Source of the DNA: GWF2-33-9 sp964405755 | GTDB lineage: Bacteria > Bacteroidota > Ignavibacteria > Kapaibacteriales > UBA2268 | Length of the DNA stretch: 7,839 bases | Reading direction: 5' to 3' | Assembly (NCBI GenBank): GCA_964405755.1 | Contig: CAYOPF010000115.1 | Location: 1-7,839, forward strand | Part shown: piece by piece, positions 5,727 through 7,839 of the stretch | Layout of the letters: every line of letters starts with the position of its first letter | Numbering within the stretch: position 1 is the stretch's first letter | Program-made: the position numbers and the translations under genes | Notes under the pieces: model-generated | The model's database searches: none | What the model was told of the DNA's origin: nothing | The model's input: the letters and a program-made list of their open reading frames with translations, nothing else

Positions 5727-7208
5727 ATGCAAAAGTTCAAGAATTATATTAATGGTCAATGGGTGGAACCCAAATCTGGCAAATATTTCCAGAACATAAA
5801 TCCTGCTGATCTATCAGATATTGTTGGGGAATTTCCCGAATCTGGTCAGGAAGATGTTAATGATGCAGTAGCTGCTGCCAAAGAAGCTTTTAAATTTTGG
5901 AAAAAAGTTCCTGCACCAAAACGAGGTGATTTATTGAGAAAAGCTGGCGATATCTTCGATGCACGCAAGGACGAAATTGCCCGCAATATGACTCGTGAAA
6001 TGGGCAAGCCTGTGTTCGAAACCAAAGGCGATATCCAGGAAGCAATCGATACCGCATATTATGCTGCAAGCGAAACCCGTAGGTTGTTTGGTTATAATGC
6101 ACCAAGCGAGCTGGTCGATAAAATGAATATGTCGTTCCGTACTCCAATTGGAGTAACTGGCGTTATTACTGCTTTCAATTTCCCCATAGCAGTTCCAAGT
6201 TGGAAGATTTTACCTGCCATTGCTGCTGGCAATGCAGTAGTTTATAAGCCATCCAAAGATGTTCCCCATGCTGGAGTAATGTTCGCCGAAGTTATGGAAG
6301 AAGCCGGATTTCCAGCAGGAGTGTTCAATGTTGTTCTTGGCAAGGGTTATATGGGCAATATGATTGTGGAGCATCCCGATGTGAAGGTAATCGGATTTAC
6401 TGGATCGACAGGTATTGGAGTTAAGTTAGGCGAAATTTGCGGTAGATTGAACAAGCGAATATCCTTGGAAATGGGCGGCAAGAATCCACAAATCGTTATG
6501 CCCGATGCAAACATGGAATTGGCTTTGGACGGCGTTCTTTGGGGTGCTTTTGGCACAACTGGCCAACGCTGCACAGCTACGTCTCGTTTAATCTTGCACA
6601 AAGATATCTATGATGAATTTATCAATATGTTGGCCGATAAAGCCAGCAAATTAATTCTTGGCAACGGTTTGGATCCCAAAACGCAAGTTGGACCAGTGAT
6701 TCACGAAGCACAACTTAACACTTGTATTGAGTATTCAGAAATTGGATTAAAGGAAGGTGCAAGATTAGTTTGTGGAGGAAGGCGTGCAACCGAAGGCGAC
6801 CTTGCTAAAGGATATTTTTATGAACCAACTATTTTTGCAGATGTTACTCGCGATATGCGATTGTTCCAGGAAGAAATATTTGGACCAATACTTTCGGTAA
6901 CCAAGGTAGATTCGTTCGAGCATGCAATTGAACTTGCAAATGATATCGAGTTTGGATTGTCCTCTTCGATCTACACCAAAAATGTTAACAATGCTTTCCA
7001 AGCAATGAATATGATTGAAGCAGGAATTACTTACATTAATGCACCAACAATTGGAGCAGAAGCCCACATGCCATTCGGTGGGGTAAAGGGTACTGGTAAC
7101 GGCCATCGTGAGGGTGGATGGACAGTATTTGATATCTTTACAGAGTGGAAGACTGTATATGTTGATTTTTCGGACAAATTGCAAAGAGCCCAAATCGATA
7201 ACTATTAG
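5727..7208 (+). CDS. NAD(P)-dependent aldehyde dehydrogenase family protein
   Basis: This 493-residue cytosolic enzyme oxidises an aldehyde to the carboxylic acid with NAD(P)+. The ALDH superfamily landmarks are all present: KNYINGQWV at the start; the oxyanion Asn N151 in TAFNFPIAVPSWK; the cofactor Lys K174 in YKPSK; the Rossmann loop GFTGSTGIG at 223-231; the general base E248 in LEMGGKNP; the catalytic Cys C282 in GTTGQRCTATSR; EEIFGP at 382-387; and the C-terminal PFGGVKGTGNGHREGG. Length is normal and there is no truncation. The signature INAPTIGAEAHMPFGGVKG places it near the semialdehyde dehydrogenases acting on alpha-aminoadipate or 2-oxoglutarate semialdehyde, but the sequence alone does not fix the substrate. 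Sharing a divergent promoter region with isocitrate dehydrogenase would fit a product entering at 2-oxoglutarate, which is only a suggestion. It appears monocistronic, with a hairpin right after the stop. Confidence 0.96.
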   Translation: MQKFKNYINGQWVEPKSGKYFQNINPADLSDIVGEFPESGQEDVNDAVAAAKEAFKFWKKVPAPKRGDLLRKAGDIFDARKDEIARNMTREMGKPVFETKGDIQEAIDTAYYAASETRRLFGYNAPSELVDKMNMSFRTPIGVTGVITAFNFPIAVPSWKILPAIAAGNAVVYKPSKDVPHAGVMFAEVMEEAGFPAGVFNVVLGKGYMGNMIVEHPDVKVIGFTGSTGIGVKLGEICGRLNKRISLEMGGKNPQIVMPDANMELALDGVLWGAFGTTGQRCTATSRLILHKDIYDEFINMLADKASKLILGNGLDPKTQVGPVIHEAQLNTCIEYSEIGLKEGARLVCGGRRATEGDLAKGYFYEPTIFADVTRDMRLFQEEIFGPILSVTKVDSFEHAIELANDIEFGLSSSIYTKNVNNAFQAMNMIEAGITYINAPTIGAEAHMPFGGVKGTGNGHREGGWTVFDIFTEWKTVYVDFSDKLQRAQIDNY

Positions 7209-7217
7209 AAAATTACT

Positions 7218-7249
7218 AAATCTCAATTTCAATTGAGATTTCCTTTATA
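7218..7249 (+). terminator. AU-rich hairpin after the aldehyde dehydrogenase
   Basis: AAATCTCAATT (7218-7228) pairs perfectly with AATTGAGATTT (7231-7241), nine bases after the stop codon, followed by CCTTTATA. The 11-bp stem is long but AU-rich and the U tract is interrupted, so it is a probable though not ideal intrinsic terminator. It may also protect the transcript end from exonucleases. Confidence 0.6.
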
Positions 7250-7282
7250 TTAGAATATTAAATTTACATTTTTTAAGAAAAA

Positions 7283-7309
7283 GTAGGGGTGGCGACCGTT
7301 CACCTCTAC
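7283..7309. repeat. Small palindromic element (GTAGGGGTG / CACCTCTAC)
   Basis: GTAGGGGTG (7283-7291) faces CACCTCTAC (7301-7309) with eight of nine positions paired, around a nine-base loop. GTAGGGG...CTAC hairpins resemble interspersed palindromic repeats I recall from other bacterial genomes. It is GC-rich against an AT-rich background, which argues for an inserted element over local drift. It differs in sequence from the C-rich units further right. Confidence 0.45.
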
Positions 7310-7377
7310 GGATATCACATCGAGATTCTAGCACTGTTATTAAATATTTTTTTCAACTTTTTTTATAATCCAATTCA

Positions 7378-7397
7378 CCCACGAATTCATTTGTGGG
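7378..7397. repeat. Hairpin CCCACGAA / TTTGTGGG
   Basis: CCCACGAA and TTTGTGGG pair at seven of eight positions around a four-base loop TTCA. It stands alone between AT-rich stretches, with no T run directly after it, so it is not an obvious terminator for any gene in the window. It could be another dispersed palindromic repeat. Confidence 0.4.
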
Positions 7398-7450
7398 CTA
7401 TGATTTATGTGTTTTGTAATGGAATATGATTTACTTTTTTATCGTACGTC

Positions 7451-7752
7451 ATTTCCCCCCTCTTGAAGAGGGTGGCCAGGGGGTGTGTCGTGAATTTCAT
7501 CTTTAAATAGATTAATCATTATTCCCATATTTTTACACACCCCTTTATCCCCTCTTATAGAGGGGAATTATTCTTTTTTTAAGTGAAGTTTTTTATATTT
7601 TTATCTTACGGCATCTCATCCTCCTCTGTGAGGGAGATGAAGGCGGAGTTACGAACGAACTCACCCCCCAAGCCCCTTCTCTAAGGAAGCGAGGGGGGAA
7701 AGAGACAAAAGCAAAAATCCCCTCTTTTTAAGAGGGGGCAGGGGGAGTTCTT
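7451..7752. repeat. REP/BIME-like array of five C/G-rich palindromic units
   Basis: Five degenerate units of about 35-45 bases alternate in orientation: 7451-7489 (minus), 7535-7570 (plus), 7612-7650 (minus), 7659-7701 (plus) and 7713-7750 (minus). In a common orientation each reads roughly A-C-x-C-x, then a run of C, a few bases, then CCCCTCT-loop-AGAGGGG and A-rich bases. The hairpins are clear: CCCTCTT/AAGAGGG at 7458-7472, CCCCTCT/AGAGGGG at 7549-7565, CATCTC/GAGATG at 7612-7639 and CCCCTCTT/AAGAGGGG at 7719-7737; the fourth unit is imperfect. Small palindromic units in head-to-head or tail-to-tail pairs define REP/BIME elements, which are often mobilised by Y1 (RAYT) transposases. No such transposase gene is in the window, so these would be non-autonomous. 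There is no protein-coding content here. Confidence 0.7.
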
Positions 7753-7810
7753 TTTTTCTATTGCGACAAAAAAAATATTTTTATGTATATTGAAACAAAA
7801 TCGAGGTTTG

Positions 7811-7839
7811 ATGGATTATATAGTTATCAGTAATTTGCA
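7811..7839 (+). CDS. Possible start of a gene cut by the right edge
   Basis: An ATG at 7811 opens a frame reading MDYIVISNL to the end of the window. GAGG lies four bases upstream (7803-7806), a usable though close Shine-Dalgarno site. Only nine codons are visible, so neither the reality of the gene nor its product can be judged. It would be the next plus-strand gene after the repeat-rich gap. Confidence 0.3.

Noticed and set aside
6765..7232. A minus-strand open frame of about 155 codons opposite the aldehyde dehydrogenase
   Set aside because: It is antisense to the conserved C-terminal half of the ALDH, and its Cys- and Ser-rich translation looks like a shadow frame.
7451..7489. The first C-rich hairpin as a transcription terminator for the aldehyde dehydrogenase
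   Set aside because: It lies about 240 bases after the stop, has no U run directly after its stem, and belongs to a repeated family; the hairpin at 7218-7241 is the better terminator.
7451..7752. The repeat-rich stretch as a CRISPR array
   Set aside because: The units alternate in orientation, vary in length and sequence, and have irregular gaps. A CRISPR array has identical same-direction repeats with uniform spacers, and no cas gene is present.

Overview
The window is AT-rich and most likely comes from a member of the Bacteroidota/Chlorobi (FCB) group. This is an inference: it rests on Bacteroidetes-style Rhs core endings (GLAPEKEKG-type), a DUF6794-like protein, several starts without Shine-Dalgarno sites, and TAnnTTTG-type promoter candidates. 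No rRNA, tRNA or other marker is present to confirm it.

Right half (3174-7839): two conserved metabolic genes are transcribed divergently from a 324-bp AT-rich intergenic region. On the minus strand is a full-length monomeric NADP-dependent isocitrate dehydrogenase (3174-5402), with a clear intrinsic terminator just after it (3122-3153). On the plus strand is a complete NAD(P)-dependent aldehyde dehydrogenase (5727-7208), followed by a long AU-rich hairpin. The intergenic region holds a perfect 16-bp palindrome (5516-5531) that could be an operator. After the aldehyde dehydrogenase comes about 600 bp with no convincing gene but many hairpins. Its main content is five degenerate copies of a C/G-rich palindromic unit in alternating orientation (7451-7752), which looks like a REP/BIME-type array. 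A possible new gene begins at the last 29 bases.

Left half (1-3114): a more AT-rich accessory region, all on the minus strand, that reads as a graveyard or reservoir of Rhs polymorphic-toxin tips. In transcription order it contains: a membrane-anchored DUF6794-like protein (2224-3114); an orphan Rhs C-terminal module (1192-2220) made of a degenerate core end fused to a putative zinc-metallopeptidase toxin with HEFKH and a downstream Glu; a small lipoprotein that is the best candidate immunity protein (690-1154); a short untranslated Rhs-core relict (653-688); a BrnT/BrnA toxin-antitoxin pair with a 4-base overlap (599-100); and another Rhs-core relict broken by an in-frame stop (77-1), which runs off the left edge. 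No full-length rhs gene lies in the window. The repeated core ends are what remains when successive C-terminal cassettes are displaced by recombination, so the locus probably stores toxin/immunity cassettes. The next cassette would lie to the left of base 1.
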